A DNA stretch of 64,000 nucleotides from Rikenellaceae bacterium (GCA_015059905.1 SUZN01000006.1:62001-126000), one strand, 5' to 3'. Positions 6,660 to 15,141 are shown, counted from the first letter of the stretch. Notes: a model not told the origin generated them from the sequence alone. Numbers and translations: made by a program.

Positions 6660-7655
6660 TTAAAAATACTCCTCTCTGTAAGAGTAGTTGTTTCGCAGTG
6701 ATTCAAACTCCTCGGGGCGAGATTTCAACCACTGGCTCTGCTCCATAAGGTTGCAATAATTATCTATGCTCTGACACATCTCCTCCCAACTGATTTGTCG
6801 TCTTGTGGCGGGCTGCACCTGTGGTGGATACCACCCCTTAAGCGGTAGCGAAAAGTGTTCGGCGGCAGCAGCGATGACGGCAGCCGTAGCATTTGCCTTG
6901 CCCTGTGAGGAGTAGCCTGCTATGTGAGGTGTTGTAACGAGCGCCTTCTCAAGCAGTGCAGTGTTTATCGCTGGCTCCTGCTCCCACACATCCAGCAGCA
7001 GCGTCTGACTTGCTTTCAGGAGTGCTTCGGTCGCAGCAACCTCGCCGCGTGAGGCGTTTATCAGGGTCGCATCTGCTCGCATCAGTGAGAGTGTGCGGTC
7101 GTTGATAAGGTGGTAGGTTGTGCTGTCGAGCGGAGTATGGAAAGTGACTATGTCAGAGCCCGCTACTACCTCCTCCATCGGACGAAAATCGCCCCCTTCG
7201 CGCTCCTGTCGTGGTGGGTCGCAACGCAGGATGTTAAAACCCCAAGCGCGGGCATACTCCTCTACGAGTCGCCCCACATTTCCTACGCCTACAATACCCA
7301 GCGTGCGCTCCTTCGGAGTCCATCCCTCGCGCCTTGAGCATAGAGCCAATGCTGCAGCTACCCATTGCAGTACGCCTGCGGCATTGCAACCCTGCGCTGT
7401 GGTCACCTTGATGTCACGGCGGGCGCAGTAGTCGAGGTCTATATGGTCAAAACCGATGGTGGCTGTGGCGATGAGTTTCACGCTTGATGAGGCGAGTAGT
7501 GCCTCGTTGCAGCGTGTGCGTGTGCGGATGATGAGCATATCGGCATCGCTGACATCCTCTTGCGTGAACTCCCTGCCGTCGCGGTAAACCACTTCGGCAT
7601 AAGGCTCTAACACCCCCTGGATGTATGGGATTGCCTTGTCAATAATCGCTTTCAT
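6660..7655 (-). CDS. pdxB: 4-phosphoerythronate dehydrogenase
   Basis: PdxB oxidises 4-phospho-D-erythronate in the DXP-dependent pathway of pyridoxal phosphate synthesis. The 331-residue product begins MKAIIDKAIPYIQG, typical of PdxB. It has the D-2-hydroxyacid dehydrogenase fold with the NAD-binding GIVGVGNVGRL (120-130), the catalytic arginine in NASRGEVA, the glutamate in DVWEQEP and the histidine in TTPHIAGYS. The C-terminal PdxB dimerisation region follows (about 285-331, with SWEEMCQSI). It is transcribed away from the FKBP genes, sharing their 160-nt upstream region. Confidence 0.95.
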   Translation of the reverse strand: MKAIIDKAIPYIQGVLEPYAEVVYRDGREFTQEDVSDADMLIIRTRTRCNEALLASSSVKLIATATIGFDHIDLDYCARRDIKVTTAQGCNAAGVLQWVAAALALCSRREGWTPKERTLGIVGVGNVGRLVEEYARAWGFNILRCDPPRQEREGGDFRPMEEVVAGSDIVTFHTPLDSTTYHLINDRTLSLMRADATLINASRGEVAATEALLKASQTLLLDVWEQEPAINTALLEKALVTTPHIAGYSSQGKANATAAVIAAAAEHFSLPLKGWYPPQVQPATRRQISWEEMCQSIDNYCNLMEQSQWLKSRPEEFESLRNNYSYREEYF

Positions 7656-7681
7656 ACCCTAAAAAATATTGATTTTCTCCA

Positions 7682-7689
7682 CAAATATA
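7682..7689 (-). promoter_or_regulatory. Possible -7 box for pdxB
   Basis: TATATTTG on the minus strand, 27 nt from the pdxB ATG. No convincing upstream TTTG at the usual distance, so support is partial. Confidence 0.4.
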
Positions 7690-7709
7690 TGCAAAAATTG
7701 ATTTTTTCG

Positions 7710-7772
7710 TATCTTTGCCGAGATAAATTGCTGCTTTTTGCGATGTTATATCTAAATAATATGGTATATTTG
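7710..7772 (+). promoter_or_regulatory. Two -7 boxes upstream of the FKBP pair
   Basis: TATCTTTG (7710-7717) and TATATTTG (7765-7772) both precede the FKBP lipoprotein genes. The upstream boxes are weak for each, so either or both may be used. Confidence 0.5.
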
Positions 7773-7816
7773 CAGTTCCATTGCGCTTTTGTGGCGTGGT
7801 GTAAAATTTGAAAGGT

Positions 7817-8515
7817 ATGAAGATTAGCTTATATTCATTGATTGCGACTTTGGCGAGTGTGTTAGCTATGGTAGCTTGTGGCGGCTCTGGCAGCAGCAGT
7901 GTCAAGTTTGAAAACAGCGCCGACTCGTTGTCGTATGTGGTGGGTATGAATATCGCCTATAACGTGATGAAGATGGACTCAACGCTACGACCCGAGGTGA
8001 TTGTGGCGGGTCTGTCGGATGCGTTGCAGGGCAAGGAGAAGATTACGCTCGAGGAGGGTAAGTTCTACCTGCTTTCGTATATGAACTATGAGGTCTATGA
8101 GCGCGTACGCAAGTATGAGGACCAATATCTTACAGACCTTGCAGCAGGCGATAAGGATATTGTCCGCACCCGTACGGGTCTGACCTACAAGGTGGGCGAG
8201 TTGGGTAATATGAGCAATACGGCGACCCATCCTCGTGATACGGTGGCTATTATGTACACTGCCAAGAATATGGCAGGCGCTGAGGTTGACCCTGTGGCAG
8301 AGCGACCCGATACGCTCCGCACGACACTTATGAAACTCACGGAGGGTATCTCTGAAGGTGTGAAGTTGGTCGGTCAGGGTGGCAAAATCACTCTTTGGAT
8401 ACCATCTCACCTCGCTTATGGAGCTGCTGGAGACGAGACAAAGGGTATTAAGCCTAACGAGATGCTCTGCTACGAGGTGGAGATTATAGAGGTTAAGCGC
8501 CGTAACCGTAGATAG
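7817..8515 (+). CDS. FKBP-type peptidyl-prolyl isomerase-like lipoprotein (232 aa)
   Basis: The N-terminus MKISLYSLIATLASVLAMVAC has a lipobox ending at the cysteine, so this is a lipoprotein of the envelope. An FKBP N-terminal helical region (about 30-105) precedes a C-terminal FKBP domain (about 115-228) ending GQGGKITLWIPSHLAYGAAG and NEMLCYEVEIIEV. Compared with canonical FKBP, the active-site Phe of the FD motif is Val (GAEVDP) and the floor Trp is replaced (GISEG instead of GW.EG), so isomerase activity may be weak. Start: ATG at 7817; an upstream TTG at 7808 would only add MKG. It is followed 31 nt later by a second FKBP lipoprotein. Confidence 0.88.
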   Translation: MKISLYSLIATLASVLAMVACGGSGSSSVKFENSADSLSYVVGMNIAYNVMKMDSTLRPEVIVAGLSDALQGKEKITLEEGKFYLLSYMNYEVYERVRKYEDQYLTDLAAGDKDIVRTRTGLTYKVGELGNMSNTATHPRDTVAIMYTAKNMAGAEVDPVAERPDTLRTTLMKLTEGISEGVKLVGQGGKITLWIPSHLAYGAAGDETKGIKPNEMLCYEVEIIEVKRRNRR

Positions 8516-8546
8516 AAAATTTTAACAAATTTATTATACAGAAAAG

Positions 8547-9599
8547 ATGAAAAAGATTTTTAATGTGTTGGCTGTCGTAGTTTGCGCAGCCGTTATGGTA
8601 TCTTGCGGTAGCAAGGTAAATGAGTTTGGTGTATCAAAGGGTGATAAGTCAAAGATGGATACCCTTTCATACTCTTATGGTGTGAACTTCACAAATGATA
8701 TGAGCCAGAATGTTCCAGAGATGAAGTTTGATTGGAACGTATTGGCAGAGTCGTTGGAGGAGTCTATGCTCAGCGAGGTTGAGTACGAGGCTGACGAGAC
8801 CAACAAGGCTCACCTCACAGTATTGGAGGAGTTCTTCACAACAAAGCGCCCAGAGCGTATCAAGAAGTATATGGAGGAGAAGAACCCAGTTGATTCAGCA
8901 TCGTCTGCTATGGCTTTCCAGCAGCGTTCAATCCTCGCACAGATGGATATCTTCGAGTCAGAGGAGGAGCGTAAGAGCGTATCAGAGGCTTACGGTTATG
9001 ACCTCGGTGCTCGTTTCCGTTCAGCTCGTCTTCCTATCCAGGCATACTGGTTCGCGCAGGCTATCAAGGAGTTCAGCGCTGGCGAGTCAAAGATGGCAAG
9101 CGACGAGGCTTCAAACTTTCTCGATACTTACTTCCTCAATGTGATGCCACGTAAGAATAAGGAGGCATCAGAGGCTTGGTTGGCAAAGATGGAGAAGAAG
9201 AGCGGTGTGCAGAAGACAGAGAGCGGTCTTTTGTATCGCATCGACCGCGAGGGTGATGCAGCCGTTAAGCCTACTGCACAGGATGTGGTTAAGGTAAACT
9301 ACGAGGGTAAGTTGCGCGATGGTTTCGTATTCGACTCATCTTACGAGCGTGGCGAGCCAGTTGAGTTCCCTCTCACAGGTGTTATCCAGGGCTGGACAGA
9401 GGGTCTTCAGCTTGTAGGTCAGGGTGGTCAGATCACTTTGTGGATTCCATCTGATTTGGCTTACGGTCAGGGCGGTGCTGCTGGCGGTATGATTGGTCCT
9501 AACGAGGCTTTGGAGTTCAAGGTTGAGCTTCTCGAGGTTAAGTCACAGCCAGCTCCTGCAACTCCAGCAGAGGAGGTTACAGAGCAGAAGGCAGAGTAA
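8547..9599 (+). CDS. FKBP-type peptidyl-prolyl cis-trans isomerase lipoprotein (350 aa)
   Basis: The signal MKKIFNVLAVVVCAAVMVSC ends in a lipobox cysteine. Two FKBP N-terminal dimerisation-like segments (about 35-115 and 130-210) are followed by a complete FKBP domain (about 215-330). That domain carries VNYEGKLRDGFVFDSSY, VIQGWTEGLQL and LWIPSDLAYGQGG, so the key Tyr, Phe-Asp and Trp residues are present. A Pro/Ala/Glu-rich tail ends the protein. Predicted role: folding of envelope or outer-membrane proteins, like FkpA. It is in an operon with the shorter FKBP before it and is closed by a strong terminator. Confidence 0.93.
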   Translation: MKKIFNVLAVVVCAAVMVSCGSKVNEFGVSKGDKSKMDTLSYSYGVNFTNDMSQNVPEMKFDWNVLAESLEESMLSEVEYEADETNKAHLTVLEEFFTTKRPERIKKYMEEKNPVDSASSAMAFQQRSILAQMDIFESEEERKSVSEAYGYDLGARFRSARLPIQAYWFAQAIKEFSAGESKMASDEASNFLDTYFLNVMPRKNKEASEAWLAKMEKKSGVQKTESGLLYRIDREGDAAVKPTAQDVVKVNYEGKLRDGFVFDSSYERGEPVEFPLTGVIQGWTEGLQLVGQGGQITLWIPSDLAYGQGGAAGGMIGPNEALEFKVELLEVKSQPAPATPAEEVTEQKAE

Positions 9600-9619
9600 T
9601 CTGAAAACTACGATAAAGA

Positions 9620-9657
9620 AAATTCCGAGTCACGCGCAGTGGCTCGGAATTTTTTTG
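9620..9657 (+). terminator. Terminator after the FKBP operon
   Basis: The stem AAATTCCGAG(T)CAC / (A)GTGGCTCGGAATTT is followed by a T-run. Its A-rich left flank could also stop rimM transcripts arriving from the other side. Confidence 0.85.
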
Positions 9658-9674
9658 CCTTATGATTTGAATGT

Positions 9675-10187
9675 TTACAACTCCAGCAATCCCTCGGGCA
9701 ACACCATCTTGATTGTCTGCTTGTCGAAGTCGATGGCGGCGATAAACTCCTCGGCGGCGGGGATCAGTCGCTCACCCTCGCCGAAATCAACGCCAAAGAG
9801 TGGGTTGTGCTCGCTGTCGTAGAAATCTACAATCTCGCCGCGCAGCTTGCCTGCTGTGACGCGGAAGCCGATGAGATCCTCCATATAGAACTCGTCGTCG
9901 TCACGCTCCTCCTCCAGCTCGATATATAACTCTTTGCCCACCAACTCCTCTGCGCGTCTTGGCGTGTCGAAGTCGGCAAACTCCACATTTGCTCCGCTCA
10001 CCCCTCGACGCTCGAACTTGTCGCAGTAGAGCGGCACCGCGAGAGAGTTGATGTCCACAAACAGCGCATCGTTCTGCGGGTCGAAATCTTCGGGGAAGGT
10101 GGTGTAGAGTGTCACCGACACGCCGCCCGTGTCTGCCTGACCGAATAGTTTGCCCACGCGGGCTACGGCAGTAAAGTTATCTTTCAT
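9675..10187 (-). CDS. rimM: Ribosome maturation factor RimM
   Basis: RimM binds the 30S head and helps 16S processing near protein S19. With the start at 10187 the product has 170 residues. The N-terminal RimM barrel carries the family-typical ARVGKLFGQADTGGVSVTLY, and the C-terminal PRC-like barrel carries EDLIGFRVT, GEIVDFYDSEHNPLFGVD and LIPAAEEFIAAID. An upstream ATG at 10232 would add 15 residues reaching toward rpsP. It sits directly downstream of rpsP, the usual ribosome-maturation pairing. Confidence 0.92.
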   Translation of the reverse strand: MKDNFTAVARVGKLFGQADTGGVSVTLYTTFPEDFDPQNDALFVDINSLAVPLYCDKFERRGVSGANVEFADFDTPRRAEELVGKELYIELEEERDDDEFYMEDLIGFRVTAGKLRGEIVDFYDSEHNPLFGVDFGEGERLIPAAEEFIAAIDFDKQTIKMVLPEGLLEL

Positions 10188-10273
10188 CTTTGATTTGCAA
10201 TGTTGGGTTAATAAAAAATGGGAGTTTAACATTCCTGTTAGACCCCCACCTCTTAAAAGAAGCTCTTAAGGAA

Positions 10274-10786
10274 CTACTCTGCAGACTCTGTTGCAGGCTC
10301 CTCAGCCTCAGCCTCAGTTGCCTCAGCAGCAGCAGCCTTCGCTGCGATAGCAGCTGCACGCTCCTCCTTAACCTTTGTCTCAGCAGCCAAAGCAGCCTTC
10401 TCAGCGTTCTTAGCGTCAGTTGCGAGCTTGTTCACCTTAGCAGCGATCTTGTTCTCCTTCTCGCCAATCCACTTGTTGAACTTTGCCTCTGCATCAGCCT
10501 CTGAGAATGCGCCCTTAGCAACGCCACCCAAAAGGTGCTTCTTGTATAATACGCCCTTGTACGAGAGAATTGCTCGACAAGTATCGGTAGGTTGTGCGCC
10601 CTTGAGTAACCAATCCAAAGCTCGGTCGAACTTCAAATCGATTGTAGCAGGATTCGTGTTAGGGTTGTAAACACCCAATTTCTCGATAAACTTACCATCA
10701 CGTGGCGCTCTGCTATCTGCGGCAACGATGTGGTAGATAGGAGCACCCTTCTTACCGTGACGTGCCAAACGAATTTTAACAGCCAT
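10274..10786 (-). CDS. rpsP: 30S ribosomal protein S16 with long Ala/Glu-rich C-terminal tail
   Basis: The N-terminal 80 residues are canonical S16 ([42 protein letters not shown]). S16 of most bacteria is 80-90 residues; here the protein has 170 because of a lysine-rich then Ala/Glu-rich tail (about 100-170) ending [11 protein letters not shown]. Such extensions are common in Bacteroidota S16, and the tail is probably exposed on the 30S surface. It is transcribed with rimM from the strong promoter at 10848-10880. Confidence 0.96.
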   Translation of the reverse strand: MAVKIRLARHGKKGAPIYHIVAADSRAPRDGKFIEKLGVYNPNTNPATIDLKFDRALDWLLKGAQPTDTCRAILSYKGVLYKKHLLGGVAKGAFSEADAEAKFNKWIGEKENKIAAKVNKLATDAKNAEKAALAAETKVKEERAAAIAAKAAAAEATEAEAEEPATESAE

Positions 10787-10847
10787 TTGCTATAAAAATT
10801 TAGTTAATAATTAATAAACGCAACCCTACACTTTCGGGGTTTGGGCG

Positions 10848-10880
10848 CAAAGGTACAAAAAATAAATTCAAAATTCAAAA
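10848..10880 (-). promoter_or_regulatory. Promoter of rpsP-rimM
   Basis: On the minus strand TTTTG (10880-10876), a 20-nt spacer and TACCTTTG (10855-10848). The upstream 40 nt almost match the rpmB promoter at 4118-4150. Confidence 0.8.
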
Positions 10881-10939
10881 TTACGAAATCAAAATTGTGC
10901 AAATTATTGATATTTACTTTGTCGCTATTGCTCATTCCC

Positions 10940-10972
10940 TGCAAAAAGGACGGTATTTTGTTACCGCCCTTT
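10940..10972 (-). terminator. Terminator for the OmpA-like/lipoprotein operon
   Basis: Read on the minus strand, AAAGGGCGGTA and TACCGTCCTTT form a stem followed by TTTTTGC. It lies about 90 nt after the lipoprotein stop. A second, stronger hairpin (TTCCCGACAGCA / TGCTGTCGGGAA, 10987-11021) precedes it but lacks a T-run. Confidence 0.65.
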
Positions 10973-11062
10973 GGTTGATTTCTTTATTCCCGACAGCAAC
11001 TGAAGGCGTGCTGTCGGGAAAGATTAGGCATTATTTAAAATAATTATTCGCCTGGGTATGAG

Positions 11063-12352
11063 TTAATATACCTCCCAATTCTTACTTTTAGCCAAAGTAA
11101 CATCTGCAGGAAGAATTGGGCAATCATAGCCTGCTACAGTATAACCTATGGCAATCATACCCGCTTCTTTTCCTGTCCTATCAGGCAAACTTTTTACAAC
11201 GTCAGACATAGCCTCACTAGTTAAATAGTTACACTTTTTATCATAGCTATCATAGAGATAAACATCCTTTAAGTTTTTATTATGGCTAAAATCCACTTTA
11301 GTGAGCTTATTCCCTGCGAGATAAATTTCTTCCAAAGCAGTTAACTTACTAAGGTCTATTTCTGTTATTCCACACGAATATAAATCAAGATCAGTCGGAT
11401 TTCCATTAAACGTAAGCTTAACAGGATTACTTATTAGATAATATCCATAACTTGTATAGCCCATAGTATTATCATTGTTTGGATAGCCTGGTTGAAGATC
11501 GACTCCCTCTGTAGTTTTTATTTCGCAGGGTATGACATGGACGCTAAAATCTTCTTCGTCAGTTTTAAAGGTAATGTATGGGTCTTCGTCTTCGCCACCT
11601 TCATCTTCTCCACCTTCGCCTTCGCCACCGGAGCCGCTACCGCCACCGGAACCGCTACCGCCACCGGCGAGTGCACCGCTTTCGAGCAAGGCAATGATTT
11701 CTGCCAAAGCATCTTCCTGGCTCTTGTTGCCGGCTGCTACTTCTGATTTGATGGCATTGATAGCATCGGTAAGGGCTGCAAGTTCGTCAGCATACTGGTT
11801 TTGTTGAGCCTTGATGTTGGCTGCAATGGCTTCGAGAGCTGTTTCGAGAGCACCCATCTGTTCAGTGTAATTAGGCAATGCCTCGATAGCAGCAGCAATA
11901 GCACCCAACTGTTCGCTGTAATTTGGCAAAGCAGCAATGGCTGTTTCGATGGCTGCGAGCTTGTCGCTATAATCAGGCAATGCCTTAATGGCAGCCTCAA
12001 TCAAACCGAGCTTGGTCTCAAGAGCCAATGTCTGCGCCTTCATCGCAGCCTCGATGATTGCCAACTTGGCATCCAATGTAGTAGCCAATGTATTGATAGC
12101 CTCTACGATAGCGTCAAGTTTTGCATTTTGGTTGCCCTGCATCTTCTCTATCGCAGCGGTTAGGGCGGCAATGGCAGCCTCCTGCTTCATTGCGCCATTG
12201 TTGATGGCATTCACTACTTCGGTGAAGTCGTTGTTTACAGTCACATTCATTGTGAAATTGATTTCGGGAGCATCCTCCTGACAAGCGGTAAAGATGCTGG
12301 TTGTTCCCACCAGTGCGATGATGGCAAACAGGAATGAAAAAATACGTTTCAT
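11063..12352 (-). CDS. Lipoprotein with repeat stalk, Gly/Ser/acidic linker and leucine-rich-repeat tip (429 aa)
   Basis: The signal MKRIFSFLFAIIALVGTTSI and lipobox FTAC (Cys24) are followed by QED, resembling Bacteroidota surface-export signals. Residues 45-225 are an Ala-rich helical stalk built on about 17-residue units, clearest as ALPDYSDKLAAIETAIA, ALPNYSEQLGAIAAAIE and ALPNYTEQMGALETALE (124-174). A Gly/Ser then Gly/Glu/Asp linker (230-257) joins a C-terminal domain with short leucine-rich repeats (DLDLYSCGITEIDLSKL, LEEIYLAGNKLTKVDFS). The architecture suggests a surface stalk presenting an interaction head. The gene starts 32 nt after the OmpA-like gene, so the two may act together. 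The function is unknown. Confidence 0.8.
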   Translation of the reverse strand: MKRIFSFLFAIIALVGTTSIFTACQEDAPEINFTMNVTVNNDFTEVVNAINNGAMKQEAAIAALTAAIEKMQGNQNAKLDAIVEAINTLATTLDAKLAIIEAAMKAQTLALETKLGLIEAAIKALPDYSDKLAAIETAIAALPNYSEQLGAIAAAIEALPNYTEQMGALETALEAIAANIKAQQNQYADELAALTDAINAIKSEVAAGNKSQEDALAEIIALLESGALAGGGSGSGGGSGSGGEGEGGEDEGGEDEDPYITFKTDEEDFSVHVIPCEIKTTEGVDLQPGYPNNDNTMGYTSYGYYLISNPVKLTFNGNPTDLDLYSCGITEIDLSKLTALEEIYLAGNKLTKVDFSHNKNLKDVYLYDSYDKKCNYLTSEAMSDVVKSLPDRTGKEAGMIAIGYTVAGYDCPILPADVTLAKSKNWEVY

Positions 12353-12384
12353 ATCTATCTATTTTTATAATTATTACTTTTTGG

Positions 12385-13722
12385 TTACTCAACAGTGATG
12401 GTTACTCGGCGTGCCTCCGCTGAATCAATACCTCGCTGTGCTCCGATGGCGATGCTTGGCTTGAGGTCATCGGCGGCAAAGCCCACCTCCTCAAGTGCCT
12501 TCACAACTCTCTCCAGTCGTCGCTCACTCAATCGCTGGTTATACTCCTTTGAGCCAGGCTTGCTCGCCTCGGCAACCAATGAGAGCTTCTTGCCCTTATA
12601 CTGCTCGGCAAATGCTTTCAGAGCCTCGCCCTGCTCCTTGCTGAAGAATGAGCTGTTGTTGTCGAAGAGGATGGTGTACTCAGGTTTCTCTGCCACCACG
12701 GGCTTGCTCTGCTGACAATCGTTCAGACTCTTCTTGAGGGCTGCATTCTCCTTCTCAAGACGCTGACGCTCGGCATCTGCTCTGTCGGCACGCACCTTTT
12801 CAGCCTCGGCTTTGCGGAGTGCATCGCTCACAGCGGCATCCATTGAAGCTATACGGCTGTCGATGTGCTTCTGCATCTTCTTCGCCTTGCCTGGAACAAA
12901 GTTGTAACGCAAGGTTGCCAGACCGAAGATAAGGTTTTTGGGAGCAAGCTCCTCGCGGTTGAGGATAAAGTCCATTTCGCCCTTCAAACCGATAGTCACC
13001 TGACGGCTGACATCAAACTCCATATGCAACGATGCAGGGATGTAGAAGCGGTCAAAAGCCGAGTGGCCGTTGGTAGTGCGTACATTGCCCTGAATGCTCA
13101 CGCTTGAGCCGTTGTTGATGTTGATGTCGCCTGTCACTGGCTTTGATGTGCCGTTTTCAGTGACGGTGGTGCTGAAATAGATGCCGTACTCGTTAGCCTT
13201 TGTCATCGAATAGCCCACGCCAGTGCCTATCCACAAGTTAAACCACTGGTTTTTGCGATTTGGCCACAACTGCATAAAGTTGAAATCAGCACCCAGTTTG
13301 GCATTGTGGTAGTTTGCGGCGTAGTTGCCATAAGCCTTGATAGGCATTTGAGTAGCATCGAGTGATGACAGACGCTGCTCACGACGATAGCGCGACCACT
13401 TGTACTCTGCTCCCACTCTCACCCACGGACGGATGGTGTAATCAACACCGCCACCCACCGCTGGTGACATTCCGTAGCTCTTCTTGGCATCCACATTCTC
13501 ATACCACACCCCAGTAGCCCAGGAAAGACCACCTTGTGCGTAGATGCTCCACGTTCCTGTGCGTACATCTTTATTATACTCGCTCTTTTCTGGCAAGCCA
13601 TAACCATCCGTCTGCGCCGAAGCTGTGGCGGTGAATATGACAGAGAACAAAGCGACAAGACACACGCTTGTTATTATGCCTCTATCGGGCAACAATAACT
13701 CAGTCAATCGTTTTCTTTGCAT
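12385..13722 (-). CDS. OmpA-family outer-membrane protein: beta-barrel, coiled coil, OmpA C-terminal domain (445 aa)
   Basis: A cytoplasmic N-terminal extension and hydrophobic signal (to about Ala36, ending ATASAQ) are followed by an aromatic beta-barrel region (about 55-285, e.g. WSIYAQGGLSWATGVWYEN, VRVGAEYKWSRY). A coiled coil (about 300-335, RKAEAEKVRADRADAERQR) leads to an OmpA-like peptidoglycan-binding domain (about 345-445) with ILFDNNSSFFS and YNQRLSERRLERV. The peptidoglycan-contacting Arg is kept, while the preceding Asp of the classic site is Lys/Glu. Likely role: an outer-membrane anchor to the wall. It is the first gene before the stalk lipoprotein, with a 230-nt leader. Confidence 0.88.
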   Translation of the reverse strand: MQRKRLTELLLPDRGIITSVCLVALFSVIFTATASAQTDGYGLPEKSEYNKDVRTGTWSIYAQGGLSWATGVWYENVDAKKSYGMSPAVGGGVDYTIRPWVRVGAEYKWSRYRREQRLSSLDATQMPIKAYGNYAANYHNAKLGADFNFMQLWPNRKNQWFNLWIGTGVGYSMTKANEYGIYFSTTVTENGTSKPVTGDININNGSSVSIQGNVRTTNGHSAFDRFYIPASLHMEFDVSRQVTIGLKGEMDFILNREELAPKNLIFGLATLRYNFVPGKAKKMQKHIDSRIASMDAAVSDALRKAEAEKVRADRADAERQRLEKENAALKKSLNDCQQSKPVVAEKPEYTILFDNNSSFFSKEQGEALKAFAEQYKGKKLSLVAEASKPGSKEYNQRLSERRLERVVKALEEVGFAADDLKPSIAIGAQRGIDSAEARRVTITVE

Positions 13723-13755
13723 ATTACTAATATTTAAGTTGTTAAAAGATTTATA

Positions 13756-13942
13756 TCACTTAATGGAGTAGATAACACCCATAGACACACCAAATCGGCT
13801 CATTGCAGGAGCAATGGGCTGCGAAATTGTAATATTGTTGGTGAGATTATATAGCGAGTGCGGTAACTGCTTGTCTATCAAACAGTTATACCCCCCCCCT
13901 ATAAGACATTTGGAGGCAGAGGTATGTAGCGTTACGCATCAT
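13756..13942 (-). pseudogene. Possible barrel-gene remnant with a G9 tract in the ompA-like leader
   Basis: Read on the minus strand, an ATG at 13942 opens MMRNATYLCLQMSYRGGV and stops just after a run of nine G (13899-13891). In the adjacent frame the sequence continues YNCLIDKQLPHS and ends SRFGVSMGVIYSIK before a stop at 13758-13756, which looks like the last strand of an outer-membrane barrel protein. One G fewer would join the two frames into one ORF of about 60 codons. It may be a degraded gene, a slippage-controlled leader peptide or chance; confidence is low. Confidence 0.35.
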
Positions 13943-13961
13943 TTCTCGGCTATTTGATTAA

Positions 13962-13993
13962 CAAATATAAGAAAACGTCGGCAGTTTGCAAAA
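13962..13993 (-). promoter_or_regulatory. Promoter of the OmpA-like/lipoprotein operon
   Basis: On the minus strand TTTTG (13993-13989), a 19-nt spacer and TATATTTG (13969-13962): a near-perfect match. The transcript would carry a leader of about 230 nt before the start at 13722. Confidence 0.8.
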
Positions 13994-14087
13994 TTTTCGA
14001 CCAAAATAGTGACAAAAAGTGCAAAAAATCTTTAGTGAATGGGTTGAAAGGGCGAAAAAAAATTCAAAATTTTCTAATCTAATACTT

Positions 14088-14131
14088 TATAAAAAAATAT
14101 CGGGGAGTGACTTTGTAGCCTCTCCCCGACA
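14088..14131 (-). terminator. Terminator after the coiled-coil membrane protein gene
   Basis: On the minus strand GTCGGGGAG / CTCCCCGA form a stem followed by TATTTTTTT, about 20 nt after the stop at 14150. Confidence 0.85.
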
Positions 14132-14149
14132 TAATTTTAAGCCTTACAC

Positions 14150-15082
14150 CTATCGCAGTGCCACCTCGCTTGAGCCAGCCAGGCGACCCTCGATGTAGAT
14201 TTCAATCTTGTATGTTCCTGCTGTGAAGCCTGTGCCGTCGATGTAGATTGAACCTGGCAAATCCTTACCCTCGTAGTCCATCTCACGCGACTGTGAGCAG
14301 AGCTTATCCTCGCCCTCGAAGTTGAATGTCGAGGCGTTAGGGCTTGAGAGCAGATAACCCTCTGGCGATGTCACGCACGCATATACGGTCTTGTTGCCTG
14401 GCTCTGCCAACTCGTTAGCCGAGATTGTGAACAATACACGCAGACGTGATGCGCCCTTTACGCGGGTGATAACCTTGTCACGCGCATTGAGAGCCTCCAA
14501 ACCGATGCTACGCACGCGGATAACCGAGCCAACGCGTACCTTGTTGTTGAGCTCCTCGGCGCGCTCCTCCGCCATCTCGGCACGCAACTGCGCTGTCGAA
14601 ATCTGCTTCTTGTAGCTCACATTCTCCTTGGTGAGCTTCTGGTTTATGGTGTTGAGCGAGTCAATCTGACGCAGATAGGTCTTCATGATTGTTTTCAGCG
14701 TACCCAACTCCTTCTCATATGCGCGAATCTTGGCGTAGTTCAAGCGGCGCTCGTTCTTGAGCTGGTCCATCAACTTGTTAGCCTCCTCAAGGTTTGCTGT
14801 CATTGAGTCGTTCTTAACCTGAAGGTCGTCAAACGATACAATCAGACTATCCAAATCGCCCTGAATACGTGTGCGGTCCTGCTCCAGCAGAACATACTCC
14901 TGCTGTTGCTCGCGGTGCATATTGAAGTAAACCACCGAAAGTGCCACCAAAATCACCGCCAGGATGATAATCACGATGCGGTAACCGCGCACAGCCTTGT
15001 TATCTACGGCTTGCTGATCTTCATATCCGTACTCGTCGTCGTAGCGAGTATCGTCATCATATTCGTTATACTGATTACTCAT
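14150..15082 (-). CDS. Single-pass membrane protein with periplasmic coiled coil (310 aa)
   Basis: No named family is recognised beyond Bacteroidota hypothetical proteins. Residues 1-32 are acidic and Tyr-rich (NQYNEYDDDTRYDDEYGYED). A membrane helix follows (about 36-53, VIIILAVILVALSVVYF), then a long coiled coil (about 55-185, e.g. NDSMTANLEEANKLMDQLKN). The C-terminal domain (about 190-310) is beta-rich, with VRVGSVIRVRSIGLEALNAR and the end GSIYIDGTGFTAGTYKIEIY. This predicts a cytoplasmic acidic head with the coiled coil and beta domain outside the inner membrane. It is monocistronic or follows the DUF3108 gene by 59 nt. Confidence 0.8.
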   Translation of the reverse strand: MSNQYNEYDDDTRYDDEYGYEDQQAVDNKAVRGYRIVIIILAVILVALSVVYFNMHREQQQEYVLLEQDRTRIQGDLDSLIVSFDDLQVKNDSMTANLEEANKLMDQLKNERRLNYAKIRAYEKELGTLKTIMKTYLRQIDSLNTINQKLTKENVSYKKQISTAQLRAEMAEERAEELNNKVRVGSVIRVRSIGLEALNARDKVITRVKGASRLRVLFTISANELAEPGNKTVYACVTSPEGYLLSSPNASTFNFEGEDKLCSQSREMDYEGKDLPGSIYIDGTGFTAGTYKIEIYIEGRLAGSSEVALR

Positions 15083-15141
15083 AATTTGAGGTTTTTATTG
15101 TTTCTAAATTGGGTTGTTTCAAAATTCTGCCACAAATATAG

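Noticed and set aside
10274..10480. Ala/Glu-rich tail of S16 as a frameshift or fusion
   Set aside because: Long low-complexity C-terminal tails on S16 are usual in Bacteroidota and the frame is continuous.
11828..12088. CRISPR-like or tandem DNA repeat array
   Set aside because: The periodicity is in-frame coding repeats (about 51 nt) of the lipoprotein stalk with no spacers or palindromic units.
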